In this document: positions 1 to 8,219 of the stretch, piece by piece
Numbering within the stretch: position 1 is the stretch's first letter
Layout: each line of letters opens with the position of its first letter
DNA from: Desulfobacula sp.
GTDB lineage: Bacteria > Desulfobacterota > Desulfobacteria > Desulfobacterales > Desulfobacteraceae
DNA length: 64,000 bases
Assembly: GCA_028280105.1 (NCBI GenBank)
Contig: JANQML010000039.1
Coordinates: 1-64,000, forward strand
Direction of reading: 5' to 3'
Position numbers and translations under genes: made by a program
Notes under the pieces: model-generated
What the model was told of the DNA's origin: nothing
Database searches by the model: none
The model's input: the letters and a program-made list of their open reading frames with translations, nothing else

Positions 1-182
1 AATTGGTCCTCACTGCCCGGGGAGTCTTTAAAATTATAAGACCCGGTGAAATCCTCCGCTTCGATATAGGTCCCGTTCCGGTCAATGACGCAAAGTGCAT
101 GGGCCGGCTCAGACAAAAGGGGGAAGAATAGAAGGGCGAAAAGAAAGGCGGGTAAAATTCGTTCAAATGGTTTTGTTATCAT
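1..182 (-). CDS. Secreted protein of the pilin operon, N-terminus only (runs off the window)
   Basis: The 5' end of a minus-strand gene whose remainder lies outside the window. The ATG at 182 is preceded by TGAGGA. About 60 residues are visible: a clear signal peptide (basic MITKPFER, hydrophobic AFLFALLFFPLL, small residues SEPAHA), then LCVIDRNGTYIEAEDF. The IEAEDF start resembles the first strand of carbohydrate-binding-like modules that sit at the N-terminus of large secreted proteins. It is the last visible gene of the minor pilin operon, 43 bp after the PilX-like gene, the place where a PilY1-type adhesin is often found. PilY1 identity cannot be confirmed from 60 residues. Confidence 0.6.
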   Translation of the reverse strand, partial: MITKPFERILPAFLFALLFFPLLSEPAHALCVIDRNGTYIEAEDFTGSYNFKDSPGSEDQ

Positions 183-225
183 TTTTTATCCTCATTTTTT
201 GCAAAGTGGATATAGAGTCAGGTTA

Positions 226-783
226 TTAATATCCGACCCGAAATACTTTTCTCACCCTTGCCGTCACCTGATTGTTTCCGTCTTCCCGGCTGATGACATG
301 ATAAATAAAATTCCGGTAATTGGTTCCAAACCCGATCGATTGGGTATCGCTTTCATAGCGGACCCGGTACCAGTAGGGGATACCGGTTACCAGCCCGTCC
401 CTTTCGTTAAAGGGAAAATCATCGTTTGTTATTTCATCCGCCCCTTCCCCGTAATTACGGATGATCCGGTAATAGTCTTCTGTCCAGTCAATTTCAGTAT
501 CTTCTGTCCTCATGGTCAGATTGACAAACGGAGGCGCCAGTGCATGGCTGTTCAGATAGGGTCCGGACTGTTTCCAGCCGCTGTCGGCAATGAAGAACCT
601 TTGACGGGCCTGACGCTCATTTCCTGCAATTCTGAGTTCAAAAACCGTGGTGTTGGTTCCGGCAAGCCCGATAAAGGTCAGGATGGCCAGGATGAGCACT
701 GCGGTGACCAGTGCAAATCCGCTTTCATTTTTTAACGGCTTATCAATTTTTAAAGGTTTATTAATGAATCCAATGCGTCTCAT
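226..783 (-). CDS. PilX-like minor pilin / pilus assembly protein
   Basis: A 185-aa inner-membrane protein with an N-terminal segment ESGFALVTAVLILAILTFIGLAG followed by TNTTVFELRIAGNERQ, the pattern of PilX N-terminal domain proteins (hydrophobic helix, then a conserved E-x-x-IAGN). PilX proteins join the priming complex of type IV pili. The ATG overlaps the stop of the preceding pilV-like gene in a TAATG, so the two are translationally coupled. The leader before the hydrophobic stretch is unusually long (about 20 residues, MRRIGFINKPLKIDKPLKNE). The family call is firm; the exact role is inferred from operon order. Confidence 0.75.
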   Translation of the reverse strand: MRRIGFINKPLKIDKPLKNESGFALVTAVLILAILTFIGLAGTNTTVFELRIAGNERQARQRFFIADSGWKQSGPYLNSHALAPPFVNLTMRTEDTEIDWTEDYYRIIRNYGEGADEITNDDFPFNERDGLVTGIPYWYRVRYESDTQSIGFGTNYRNFIYHVISREDGNNQVTARVRKVFRVGY

Positions 784-1235
784 TACAACATTTCACTCTT
801 GTAAAAATTAATGGTCAGGGTTTTTGCCGTTCGATCCCTATAGTTGACATCCAGAACAACCTCTTTGATATCCAGTTCATCGGCTTCATCCGTATCGCCG
901 TCTCCGTCATTGTCTATGCCGTCGGTGTTGGTCCACTCGGTCACGGTCCAGGAGACGGAGGTGATATTTGGCGGTAATGTCAGATCGGCAAATATACCGC
1001 TGTCATGGGGATTCCCTGCCGGGTTCAGCGCATCGTCGTCATAGGGCAGATCGATTAACCGTTCAAAGATATCACCGGAAACCGTACCGGCAACGGTTAA
1101 TGTGTTTGCGGTGGTGTTCCCCCGGGTGCTGCCCACCTGCATGGCATACAGTGCTGAGATGCCGACGGTCAGGACCAGCATGGTAATCAGTGCCTCAATC
1201 AGGGTAAAGCCTTTGTCGTTTTTCAGCGTCATCAT
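783..1235 (-). CDS. PilV-like minor pilin
   Basis: A 150-aa protein with a class III prepilin signal: DKG|FTLIEALITMLVLTVGISAL, with Glu at mature position 5. This matches PilV/GspI-type minor pilins cleaved and methylated by PilD. Residues about 106-118 are a run of Asp, Asn and Gly (DGIDNDGDGDTDEADE) resembling thrombospondin type 3 or dockerin-like calcium-binding loops, so a Ca2+ site on the surface is plausible. It lies 6 bp downstream of the PilW-like gene and overlaps the PilX-like gene by one base. Confidence 0.75.
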   Translation of the reverse strand: MMTLKNDKGFTLIEALITMLVLTVGISALYAMQVGSTRGNTTANTLTVAGTVSGDIFERLIDLPYDDDALNPAGNPHDSGIFADLTLPPNITSVSWTVTEWTNTDGIDNDGDGDTDEADELDIKEVVLDVNYRDRTAKTLTINFYKSEML

Positions 1236-1241
1236 ATCGGA

Positions 1242-1937
1242 TCATAACCCCATGTTGCGGCACCGCACAGCCGTGGTCAGCATGCGGCGCCGGTAATTGT
1301 CGTTGTATGGTCCCCATCTTTGCCCGGAAGGGGTGACATATACAGTGGTGTTGGTAAAGTCCGGGTCCGGCCGGCGGGCCCTGGCAAGCAGGGTGACCTG
1401 GACGGAGGCGACATCAGCGGGCACGGCCGTTACAATCCCGTCTGAATCAAAGTACAAAAATTCAACCGCCTGCATGTTTTCTGCAAAGGGTTGATATGTG
1501 CCTGCGCCACCGGTCCGTCTTCTGATGTCCAGGGCTTCGGGCACACCGTCGATGATCGTGTCGGGAATACCGTCTCCATTATCATCTGAGCCTGAACCCG
1601 GGGAAAAACCAATGTCAATGATCTCGTTGGGGTCAGTTGTCACACCGTTTTCATTGATATCTTTGGCCAGGCTCATACGCCCGGGAAAGATTGCCGTAAT
1701 CCCGGCATTGGCCGTCCCGGTGGGGTCGTACCCTGCCATCCGGATTTCAGCGGTCAGAACATGCATGGCTGAACGAAGGTTCTGCTGCATCTCAGTAACC
1801 TGGTCCTGAACCTGGTAGGTGTTCTGCTGCGAGGTGTGGGCCGAGAAGACGGCGGCAATGATAATGCTGAAAACCGCCATGGTAATCAATACCTCGATGA
1901 GTGTAAAACCCGATTGATTTTTTATCGAAACCGTCAT
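1242..1937 (-). CDS. PilW-like minor pilin
   Basis: A 231-aa prepilin-like protein. The N-terminus MTVSIKNQSG|FTLIEVLITMAVFSIIIAAVFSA is a canonical prepilin peptidase site with Glu5, followed by NTYQVQDQVTEMQQNLRSAMHVLTAEIRMAGYDPTG, the conserved region of PilW proteins. Like its neighbour it has a short Asp/Asn/Gly loop (SGSDDNGDGIPD, about residue 115). It starts 2 bp after the stop of the FimT-like gene. As in other systems, it probably acts in the tip-localised priming complex; this is inferred from order and family. Confidence 0.75.
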   Translation of the reverse strand: MTVSIKNQSGFTLIEVLITMAVFSIIIAAVFSAHTSQQNTYQVQDQVTEMQQNLRSAMHVLTAEIRMAGYDPTGTANAGITAIFPGRMSLAKDINENGVTTDPNEIIDIGFSPGSGSDDNGDGIPDTIIDGVPEALDIRRRTGGAGTYQPFAENMQAVEFLYFDSDGIVTAVPADVASVQVTLLARARRPDPDFTNTTVYVTPSGQRWGPYNDNYRRRMLTTAVRCRNMGL

Positions 1938-1939
1938 GG

Positions 1940-2488
1940 TTAAGATCCATCCTCACTGATTTCAATTCTGACTCTTCCGGCAGAACTTTGCACAACGTTA
2001 TACCATTGAGCATTGTTCCTTAATTGTATCGTTCCGGCCCGGTTGTTGATCGGCAGCCCGTTGGCAGTGAAACCGGTTGCATTCCCGGTAAATGTGGCAC
2101 TGACAAGGCTGACGGTTTGCGGCATGGAAACAGTGGATAATATCTGCTCATTCCCGTCCCGTGTAAAATTGTCTGCCGTGCCGCCGCCGGCACCGTCATC
2201 CACAAAGACCTGGTAGCTTCCCGCCATCCCCTCCGGTGTAAAGGCCGCCGGTGTAAAGGAGATAACCACGGGACTGTTGCGATTGGCAGCCTCAAACCGG
2301 GCATGCTGAAACGTTGAATAGAGGTCTCTGGCCGCCCCTTTGAGTTTTTGATTCTCAATGGCGTCCAAAAGGGCGGGCAGCCCCACTCCGGCCATGATGG
2401 AAATAAGCATGAAAACAATCGCAAGTTCAATAAAAGTAAAACCGTTTTTATTTTTTAACAACCGGGTCATTTGATTCCCTATTTTCAC
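1940..2488 (-). CDS. FimT/GspH-family minor pilin
   Basis: A 182-aa prepilin with the class III signal NKNG|FTFIELAIVFMLISIMAGVGLPA and the following GspH/FimT pattern (LKGAARDLYSTFQHARFEAANRNSPVVISF). It is the first gene of the minor pilin operon FimT-PilW-PilV-PilX, which reads away from pilA. The GspH/FimT domain fills the rest, ending in a strand-rich region rich in Gly and Thr. The start chosen gives MKIGNQMTRLLKNKNG as leader; a second in-frame ATG six codons later is also possible. Confidence 0.75.
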   Translation of the reverse strand: MKIGNQMTRLLKNKNGFTFIELAIVFMLISIMAGVGLPALLDAIENQKLKGAARDLYSTFQHARFEAANRNSPVVISFTPAAFTPEGMAGSYQVFVDDGAGGGTADNFTRDGNEQILSTVSMPQTVSLVSATFTGNATGFTANGLPINNRAGTIQLRNNAQWYNVVQSSAGRVRIEISEDGS

Positions 2489-3148
2489 CCTATTTATTTA
2501 AGAAAAGCGCCTGGTTTTTATGCTGATTTTAAAAAACAGCAATCAAGATCGTCATAGTATCAAGCCGGGGATGTTAAAGTCAATTTGTTAAGAACCTTCT
2601 ATAATTAGTTTTAAGAGTGTTCAACACTACAAACAACTATAAATAAGCCAAGCAAGAAAGATGCCGGGGACATGTGGAACCGGCTTCTGTGGAAGCGATG
2701 ACCGTTTCCGGCGAGAGGGCGAGTGGTGAAATATAGACAAAATCAGGGGCGTCCGTTTAATACGGCGGTTCTGTTGATGTTATATCGACACCTTTGGATA
2801 AGTCGATTAGACGGTTGGTTCGGTTCCATTGTTAACAAAATTTTTTTGTTCATATCCAGTGAAATATGATTGGTTTGATTTTGGATTGGTGTGACAAAAT
2901 TTGGTAAATAATTTCAAAAATTGTTTTAAAGGGTTTGTTTACAAGTTTGGCTGATACGGGGAAATTACCGGGTGAAATGTTATTTGTACACATGAAAACC
3001 ATTTAAAATCAGTGTGTTGAATTTATTTCAATATTTTTTTCAGCCCATGGCACCCTTTTTGTAATTAAAATTTGCCAGAGACGATCTGATCTAATCAAAA
3101 AATCTGAAACCAAGCAAGTAAACAAACATAACTTATGGAGGTCTGAAA
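2489..3148. other. 660-bp pilin intergenic region with a GC-richer block of hairpins
   Basis: No coding frame is convincing here. The divergent minor pilin operon starts at the left edge and pilA at the right. Most of the stretch is AT-rich, but 2660-2810 is richer in G+C and holds consecutive small perfect stems: GCCGG/CCGGC (2663-2667 with 2680-2684), GCTTC/GAAGC with a four-base loop (2683-2696), CCGT/ACGG (2753-2765) and TCGAC/GTCGA (2785-2806). It could be a structured leader or small RNA for the divergent operon or for pilA. It does not fit a GEMM (cyclic-dinucleotide) riboswitch as far as can be seen by eye. Confidence 0.35.
3048..3063 (+). promoter_or_regulatory. Sigma-54 (-24/-12) promoter for pilA
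   Basis: TGGCAC-N5-TTGTA, with GG (3049-3050) and the -12 GT (3061-3062) separated by exactly ten bases as required for RpoN. The only departure from consensus is GT for GC at -12. It would start transcription near 3074 and leave a leader of about 75 nt before pilA. Sigma-54 control of pilA through PilS/PilR is established in Geobacter and Pseudomonas. Confidence 0.6.
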
Positions 3149-3367
3149 ATGACAAAATGGCTTAAGAAAACAAGAAACCAGAAGGGCTTTACCCTGATCG
3201 AACTCATGATTGTTATTGCAATTATCGGCATTCTCGCTGCAATCGCGATCCCCCAGTTTACCACCTACCGGGCAAAATCATTTAATACCGCGGCAGTGAG
3301 TGATTTAAGAAATTTGAAAACCGACCTTGAATCCTTTAATGCGGAATGGGGTGAATATCCCAACTAA
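3149..3367 (+). CDS. pilA: Short type IV major pilin (Geobacter-type PilA-N)
   Basis: A 72-aa prepilin: 13-residue leader ending in KG, then [24 protein letters not shown], giving a mature protein of only 59 residues. This is the short N-terminal type known from Geobacter, not the 140-160 aa pilins of most bacteria. Counting from mature F1, aromatics fall at 1, 24, 27, 32, 50, 54 and 57, close to the Geobacter sulfurreducens set (1, 24, 27, 32, 51, 57), with an extra Trp54. The C-terminal globular domain is absent and is probably supplied by the next gene. A strong SD (GGAGG) precedes the ATG, and a sigma-54-type promoter lies about 90 bp upstream. Confidence 0.85.
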   Translation: MTKWLKKTRNQKGFTLIELMIVIAIIGILAAIAIPQFTTYRAKSFNTAAVSDLRNLKTDLESFNAEWGEYPN

Positions 3368-3419
3368 ACCATAAACAGAATAATTTCCCAAATTAATAAT
3401 AAAAACAGGAGATATAATA

Positions 3420-3842
3420 ATGAAGAAAATAATAATCGCAATATTGGCGCTTTTCATGGTCGTGTCTTTTACTACCATTGCAACTGCAGAAACGGATGCT
3501 ACAACAACTGGCGGTGAGGCTCTGGAACTTGCCGGTACTAATGATCCTGGTCCTGCATTCTCTTTTAGCCCTTCACCGAGCACGATTATGGCCGTGGATA
3601 CCGGTGAAAACACATATGCAGCCACATCCGCCAGTATCAGAACGACAACGGACACGGGAATTGAATATGGTGTGCTTTCAACCAGCAATGATATGTTCCA
3701 AATGGCTCAAGCTGCTGATAATGCAGTTCAAGCACCGACAGATGCTTCTACTTTACCTGACGGCTTTGTTAATAGAGCCGGAAACGCACCTGGGGGAGAA
3801 ACCACAACAACAACTACTACTGAAACTACAACTACTGAATAA
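3420..3842 (+). CDS. Secreted PilA-C/Spc-like partner of the short pilin
   Basis: A 140-aa exported protein with a cleavable signal peptide (MKKIIIAILALFMVVSFTTIATA, cut before E). The mature region contains FSFSPSPSTIMAVDTGENTY and TGIEYGVLSTSNDMF, a strand-rich pattern resembling the Geobacter protein encoded just after pilA (called Spc or PilA-C), which pairs with the short pilin. The tail is low complexity (GGETTTTTTTETTTTE) and is probably surface exposed or glycosylated. The gene is 52 bp after pilA with its own SD (AGGAG) and is followed by a terminator, so pilA and this gene form a two-gene unit. Function is inferred from position and weak similarity; sequence identity to known partners is low. 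Confidence 0.6.
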   Translation: MKKIIIAILALFMVVSFTTIATAETDATTTGGEALELAGTNDPGPAFSFSPSPSTIMAVDTGENTYAATSASIRTTTDTGIEYGVLSTSNDMFQMAQAADNAVQAPTDASTLPDGFVNRAGNAPGGETTTTTTTETTTTE

Positions 3843-3875
3843 TTAAATAAAAACATAGCTAAATTTGATAGCTAA

Positions 3876-3918
3876 AGCAGTTCTCCCCTTCTAAATCAGT
3901 AGGGAGGACTGCTTTTTT
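3876..3918 (+). terminator. Intrinsic terminator of the pilA unit
   Basis: A 12-bp stem, AGCAGTTCTCCC (3876-3887) with GGGAGGACTGCT (3902-3913) and one wobble pair, followed by a run of six T. It separates the pilin genes from the ABC exporter genes. Confidence 0.85.
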
Positions 3919-3955
3919 ATTGTTTTCCCTGTCTGAAAATTGCTATGTAAAAACC

Positions 3956-4702
3956 ATGGCCAAAATAGAACTGAACAATATTTCCAAGACCTATGTTTCC
4001 GAATTCAGGAGACGGAAAAAAAAGGCGGTTAAATCGGTTTCGCTGACTATTGATCCGGCGGACAGTTTCGGGATCATCGGGGTCAACGGGGCGGGAAAGA
4101 GCACCATCATCAAGATGATCATGGGCTTTATCACCCCGGATTCGGGCCGGATCCGTATATCCGGAAAGCCCCCGTCTGATCCGGATTCCCGGTGCAGCAT
4201 CGGCTATCTGCCGGAAAATCCCTATTTTTATGATAACCTGACACCCGGAGAGTTGCTGATGTTCAGCTGCCGGGCATCGGGCCTGGACCGGAAAACCGCT
4301 GAACACCGCATCGACCTTCTTTTAGACCAGGTGGGGCTCCGGGTGGAGAAAGACCGGAAGCTGCGGACATTTTCCAAGGGCATGACCCAGCGGGCCGGGA
4401 TCTGCTTTGCCCTGGTCCATGACCCTGAGATCGTTATCCTGGACGAGCCCATGTCCGGTCTGGACCCCCTGGGACGGCACATGGTCATCGGCCTGATTCA
4501 GGATCTTAAAAAAAGAGGAAAGACAGTGCTTTTCTGTTCCCATATCTTAAACGATGTGGAGCGGATATGCGACCGGGTGGGTGTCATGGACAGGGGGAGT
4601 CTTAAACGGATCTACACCCGGAAAGAGATCCTTGAGAATGACGGCCCTGAAGCCAGTTTGGAAGACCTCTTTTTAACCACCATCAACAGGAAGGGAGAAT
4701 GA
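3956..4702 (+). CDS. ABC transporter ATP-binding protein (PilH-like)
   Basis: A cytoplasmic ATPase of about 248 aa of the ABC-2 exporter type. It has Walker A GVNGAGKST, the signature region FSKGMTQRAGICFALVHDP (variant of LSGGQ), Walker B EIVILDEPMSGLDP and the H-loop CSH. The ATG at 3956 (MAKIELNNISKTY) is the natural start, because an upstream TTG would place the N-terminus in the terminator. Its stop overlaps the permease start (ATGA). In Myxococcus an ABC ATPase/permease pair (PilH/PilI) near pilA is needed for pilus assembly; a matching role here rests on position only. Confidence 0.8.
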   Translation: MAKIELNNISKTYVSEFRRRKKKAVKSVSLTIDPADSFGIIGVNGAGKSTIIKMIMGFITPDSGRIRISGKPPSDPDSRCSIGYLPENPYFYDNLTPGELLMFSCRASGLDRKTAEHRIDLLLDQVGLRVEKDRKLRTFSKGMTQRAGICFALVHDPEIVILDEPMSGLDPLGRHMVIGLIQDLKKRGKTVLFCSHILNDVERICDRVGVMDRGSLKRIYTRKEILENDGPEASLEDLFLTTINRKGE

Positions 4703-5511
4703 CGGGAAAAGTAATGGCCCTGGCCGGGCTGACGTTTAAAGAGGGGGTCCGGGACCGGGCTCTGGCGGGAATCGGCATTTTCGCCCTCTTCATGATGATC
4801 GGTTCAATGGCCGTGGTGGGCATGTTCATGCGGGAGCTGGACAAGGTGACCATGGATATCCACCTGGCAGCCATTGCCTTTGCCGGCCTGCTGCTCAGTT
4901 TCTTTGTCGCCGTCAACCTGATGGCAAAGGATATCGACCGGCACACCGTCTACCCGGTGATGTCAAAACCCCTTTCCAGAAGCCAGTATGTCTGGGGCAA
5001 GTACCTGGGGATCATGCTGCTGACCGTCACGGCTCTGGGGATTCTCACCCTTTGCAGCAGCCTCACCATCTGGTTGATTAAATTGAACTACCCGGCCTAT
5101 TTCCAGGGGTTTTCCTGGCTTGCGGTCTATAAAGCCGTCTTTGCCCAGCTATTGATGTTTTGTGTGCTCAATGCGCTGATTGTCTTTTTTTCCACCATTA
5201 CCACCAGTTCATTTATCACGCTTTTATTCAGCATCTCCACCTATGTCGCCGGCCAGACCATTGAAGAGGTGGTCCTTTTTCTAAAAACGGATTCTGCCGC
5301 CGGAATGGTGATGTCCCAGGGGATCAGATCGGTCATTAACGTGGTCCAGTATCTGCTGCCCAATCTGTCCGTATTCGATTTAAAGGTCAGGTCGGCCCAC
5401 GGCCTCTCCATCTCCTGGGAATATCTTGCCGCCATCACCGGTTACGGCCTGGCATACTCCATTGTGCTGCTCATCCTGGCATCGCTGATCTTTCAGAAAA
5501 GAGAGCTGTGA
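4699..5511 (+). CDS. ABC-2 type transporter permease (PilI-like)
   Basis: A 270-aa integral membrane protein with about six hydrophobic segments (near residues 22-43, 55-78, 98-125, 145-170, 180-200 and 240-265), the usual size for an ABC-2 permease. It overlaps the ATPase gene by 4 bp and the next gene by 1 bp, so the three form one coupled unit. The substrate is unknown. Placement behind pilA suggests a role in pilus export or assembly, as for PilI of Myxococcus. Confidence 0.75.
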   Translation: MTGKVMALAGLTFKEGVRDRALAGIGIFALFMMIGSMAVVGMFMRELDKVTMDIHLAAIAFAGLLLSFFVAVNLMAKDIDRHTVYPVMSKPLSRSQYVWGKYLGIMLLTVTALGILTLCSSLTIWLIKLNYPAYFQGFSWLAVYKAVFAQLLMFCVLNALIVFFSTITTSSFITLLFSISTYVAGQTIEEVVLFLKTDSAAGMVMSQGIRSVINVVQYLLPNLSVFDLKVRSAHGLSISWEYLAAITGYGLAYSIVLLILASLIFQKREL

Positions 5512-6368
5512 TGAAAAAAAAAACGGCCTCCATCCTCTTTCTCATGGCTGCAATGGGGCTCTGTTTTCTTTTCCAAAAAAACCTGGATGAAAAAAGAGAA
5601 CGGTTCCTGGAAGACAATTATGTGGGCTATCTTTTGCCCTCAAAGATTGCCGGACCGGTTTCCCTGGAATTTTCAGGCATTGTTTCCGATTTCCTCTTTT
5701 TAAAAGCCAGTATATTTTTCGGGGAAAGAATACTTGAGAGTCAACCGCTTGAAGGGAAGCGGCTGGCAAGCTATCTCTATGAGGCCATGGATATCATTAC
5801 TGATCTGGATCCCTGGTTCTGGGATGCCTACCTGATTGCAAACATGATGCTGTCCTGGGATTTCAACCGGGTGGATCTGGCCAATCAGCTGCTTTTAAAA
5901 GCCAGGGAACACCGGGATTGGGATTTTAACCCAGCCTATCATCTGGGGTTCAACCATTTTTATTTCCTAAAAGACAATCAAAAAGGGGCGGAGTTTTTGA
6001 TGGAAGCCTCAGACCTGCCGGGTGCACCCACCTATCTAACCACACTTGCCGCCCGCCTCTCCATTTATGAGAATCAGTATGCACCGGCCATTGCATTCTT
6101 AAGTGAGACACTGAAAAACACGCAGAATCCGGGTTTGAAAAAACAATATGAAAAACGTTTGAAAGCCCTTATTATCATGGAACGCCTTGAACGGTACGTC
6201 CATGCCTATCGTTCGAAATTCAATGCATTTCCCGAGACACTTCAGGATCTTGTTAAAAAAGGGTTCATCGATTCCATACCGGATGACCCATACGGCGGAC
6301 GGTTTTTTTTATTAGAGAATAAGCGGGTTTATACGTCCAGCAAATTGCTCCCTGTAAAAAAAGAATAA
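5511..6368 (+). CDS. Membrane-anchored TPR-like protein
   Basis: A 285-aa protein with an N-terminal signal-anchor (ASILFLMAAMGLCFLFQ) and a helical body. Residues about 75-215 read as TPR-like helical pairs (YLYEAMDIITDLDPWFWDAYLIANM; ANQLLLKAREHRDWDFNPAYHLGFNHFYFLKDNQKGAEFLMEA). The C-terminus has the FPETLQDLVKKGFIDSIPDDPYGG pattern often found in pilin-associated and type II secretion-like proteins. TGATG overlap with the permease shows coupling. It probably acts with the exporter on the periplasmic side; no specific function is recognised. Confidence 0.65.
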   Translation: MKKKTASILFLMAAMGLCFLFQKNLDEKRERFLEDNYVGYLLPSKIAGPVSLEFSGIVSDFLFLKASIFFGERILESQPLEGKRLASYLYEAMDIITDLDPWFWDAYLIANMMLSWDFNRVDLANQLLLKAREHRDWDFNPAYHLGFNHFYFLKDNQKGAEFLMEASDLPGAPTYLTTLAARLSIYENQYAPAIAFLSETLKNTQNPGLKKQYEKRLKALIIMERLERYVHAYRSKFNAFPETLQDLVKKGFIDSIPDDPYGGRFFLLENKRVYTSSKLLPVKKE

Positions 6369-6472
6369 GCCTTAAAAACCGGTATCTGTCTTATAATTGA
6401 CTTTTCAGAAGAATCGTTTTAGAAGAATGGGGTATGAATAAGATTTGAATCATTCATTCCCAAGGAGGATCA

Positions 6473-6976
6473 ATGAAAACAGATATAAAGCAGACTCTGA
6501 AGCTGGGTGCTGTTATGGTTCTGGCCTTTTTGCTTTCCGGATGTGCGGGAACCTTTTTTTCCTCAGGCCCGGAAGACGGGGTCCCGGCAGAAGGCAGCGT
6601 TCCGGCAAAGACCCGTCAGACCACGGCGGTCTATTATGATTTTGAAGATATACTGATTCCCATGGAACTGAAGGTGGTCCGGGACCGGACCGTTGTCGTT
6701 AGTACACCGGGGTACACCTCCGGGATTATCACTCTGAGAGGCCGGGTGGAACGGCGGTCTTTGTTTAATTTTTTCAATACCAACATGCAAAAGGACAATT
6801 GGGGGGTGGTGACCCAGATCATATCCCCGGGCACCACCATCATGGTCTTTCAAAAGACCAACCGAACGTCGGTAATTACGATACGGGACGAGCAGATCAA
6901 CACCTGGGTGGAGGTAGGCGTGGCACCCACCATTTCAATCAACGGCGGATTCAGTGAGTCGAGCCTGATGGAATAA
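6473..6976 (+). CDS. Outer-membrane-type lipoprotein, unknown function
   Basis: A 167-aa protein with a lipobox LSGC at residues 21-24 (mature Cys24) after a hydrophobic stretch. Asp or Lys signals at +2 are absent (CAGT), so outer-membrane sorting is expected. The remainder is strand-rich and contains VVSTPGYTSGIITLRGRVERRSLFNFFNTNMQKDNWG, matching a class of small deltaproteobacterial lipoproteins of unknown role. A strong SD (AAGGAGG) precedes the ATG. It lies 104 bp after the TPR-like gene and 35 bp before coaBC. Confidence 0.65.
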   Translation: MKTDIKQTLKLGAVMVLAFLLSGCAGTFFSSGPEDGVPAEGSVPAKTRQTTAVYYDFEDILIPMELKVVRDRTVVVSTPGYTSGIITLRGRVERRSLFNFFNTNMQKDNWGVVTQIISPGTTIMVFQKTNRTSVITIRDEQINTWVEVGVAPTISINGGFSESSLME

Positions 6977-7011
6977 CGGCCTGAAAAAATAAATACTTGA
7001 AAAAACAGATA

Positions 7012-8211
7012 ATGGATTTGAAAGATAAACAGATTCTCCTGGGCGTCACCGGCGGTATTGCCGCCTATAAATCGGTGGAGCTGCTGCGGTTGTTTAAAAA
7101 AGCAGGGGCATCGGTTACCGTGGCCATGACAGAGAGTGCCGGGCATTTTGTGGGCCGGACCACCTTTGAGGTGCTCTCTGAAAACCCGGTATTGTCCGAT
7201 CTCTACTTTGATACCGAATCCCAGGTCAAACATATCGATATTGCCTTGCAGGCCGATGTGGCCGTTATTGCACCGGCCACGGCCAACATCGCGGGAAAAC
7301 TGGCCCACGGCATTGCCGATGATGCCCTGACCACCACCCTGCTGGCCGTGACCTGTCCGGTGGTGATCTGTCCCTCCATGAATTCTTTCATGTATGAGAA
7401 TATCCGGGTACAGCGGAACCTGGATATCCTGGAGCAGGACGGGTGGCATATCCTGGACCCGGATTCCGGCGCCCTGGCCTGCAAAACAACCGGTGCCGGA
7501 AGATTGCCCGAACCCTGGTACATCTTTGACCGGGTTCAGGCCCTGCTCACCCCAAAGGACCTTAAAGGAAAAAAGGTGTTGATCTCGGCCGGCCCCACCC
7601 TTGAGGCTATTGACCCGGTCCGGTATATCAGCAATCACTCGTCCGGCAAGATGGGGTTTGCCGTTGCCCGGGCCGCTGAAAACAGGGGGGCAAACGTCAC
7701 CCTTGTTGCCGGTCCAGTCCACCTGGATACGCCTGTTGGCGTGAACCGGGCGGATGTCACCTCGTGCGAAGAGATGGCCCGTGCCATGCTGGAGAACCTG
7801 CCGGATGCCGACATCATTATTAAAGTGGCGGCGGTTGCCGACTACCGGGCCGCAGACCCCAAGGGATCAAAGATTAAAAAGAGATCCAAGGGCAGGGACC
7901 TTAATCTGTCAATGGTTGAAAACCCGGATATTTTAAAGCAGATCGGCCGGCAGAAAAAGACGGGCCAGTTCCTCGTGGGGTTTGCCGCTGAAACCGACGA
8001 TCTTGAGACCTATGCCATCGAAAAAATGGAAAAGAAAAACCTGGACATGATTGCAGCCAACCGGGTGGGGGAGCCGGATTCCGGGTTTTGTGCAGATACG
8101 AACCGGGTGACCCTTTTTTTTAAGAACGGGAATTCAAAAGAGATCCCGCTGATGGAAAAAGAACAACTGGCCCACATCCTGATCGATTCCATTATTGAGC
8201 AGATGGGATAA
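7012..8211 (+). CDS. coaBC: Bifunctional phosphopantothenoylcysteine decarboxylase / phosphopantothenate-cysteine ligase
   Basis: A 399-aa cytoplasmic enzyme for two steps of coenzyme A synthesis. The N-terminal flavoprotein half (about 1-190) shows GVTGGIAAYKSVELLR, the PASANT-like APATANIAGKLAHGIADD and the substrate motif PSMNSFMYEN (canonical PxMNxxMW, with Phe-Met-Tyr here). The C-terminal half (about 190-399) shows GPTLEAIDPVRYISNHSSGKMG and the ligase motif KIKKRSK, DLNLSMVENPDILKQIG. Length is normal for the fusion. The ATG at 7012 is preferred over an upstream in-frame TTG; neither has a strong SD. Confidence 0.93.
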   Translation: MDLKDKQILLGVTGGIAAYKSVELLRLFKKAGASVTVAMTESAGHFVGRTTFEVLSENPVLSDLYFDTESQVKHIDIALQADVAVIAPATANIAGKLAHGIADDALTTTLLAVTCPVVICPSMNSFMYENIRVQRNLDILEQDGWHILDPDSGALACKTTGAGRLPEPWYIFDRVQALLTPKDLKGKKVLISAGPTLEAIDPVRYISNHSSGKMGFAVARAAENRGANVTLVAGPVHLDTPVGVNRADVTSCEEMARAMLENLPDADIIIKVAAVADYRAADPKGSKIKKRSKGRDLNLSMVENPDILKQIGRQKKTGQFLVGFAAETDDLETYAIEKMEKKNLDMIAANRVGEPDSGFCADTNRVTLFFKNGNSKEIPLMEKEQLAHILIDSIIEQMG

Positions 8212-8219
8212 TCATCGGG

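Noticed and set aside
2660..2810. A GEMM (cyclic-dinucleotide) riboswitch upstream of pilA, as in Geobacter
   Set aside because: The conserved core and tetraloop/receptor pattern could not be found; the block is also far upstream of the likely pilA start site.
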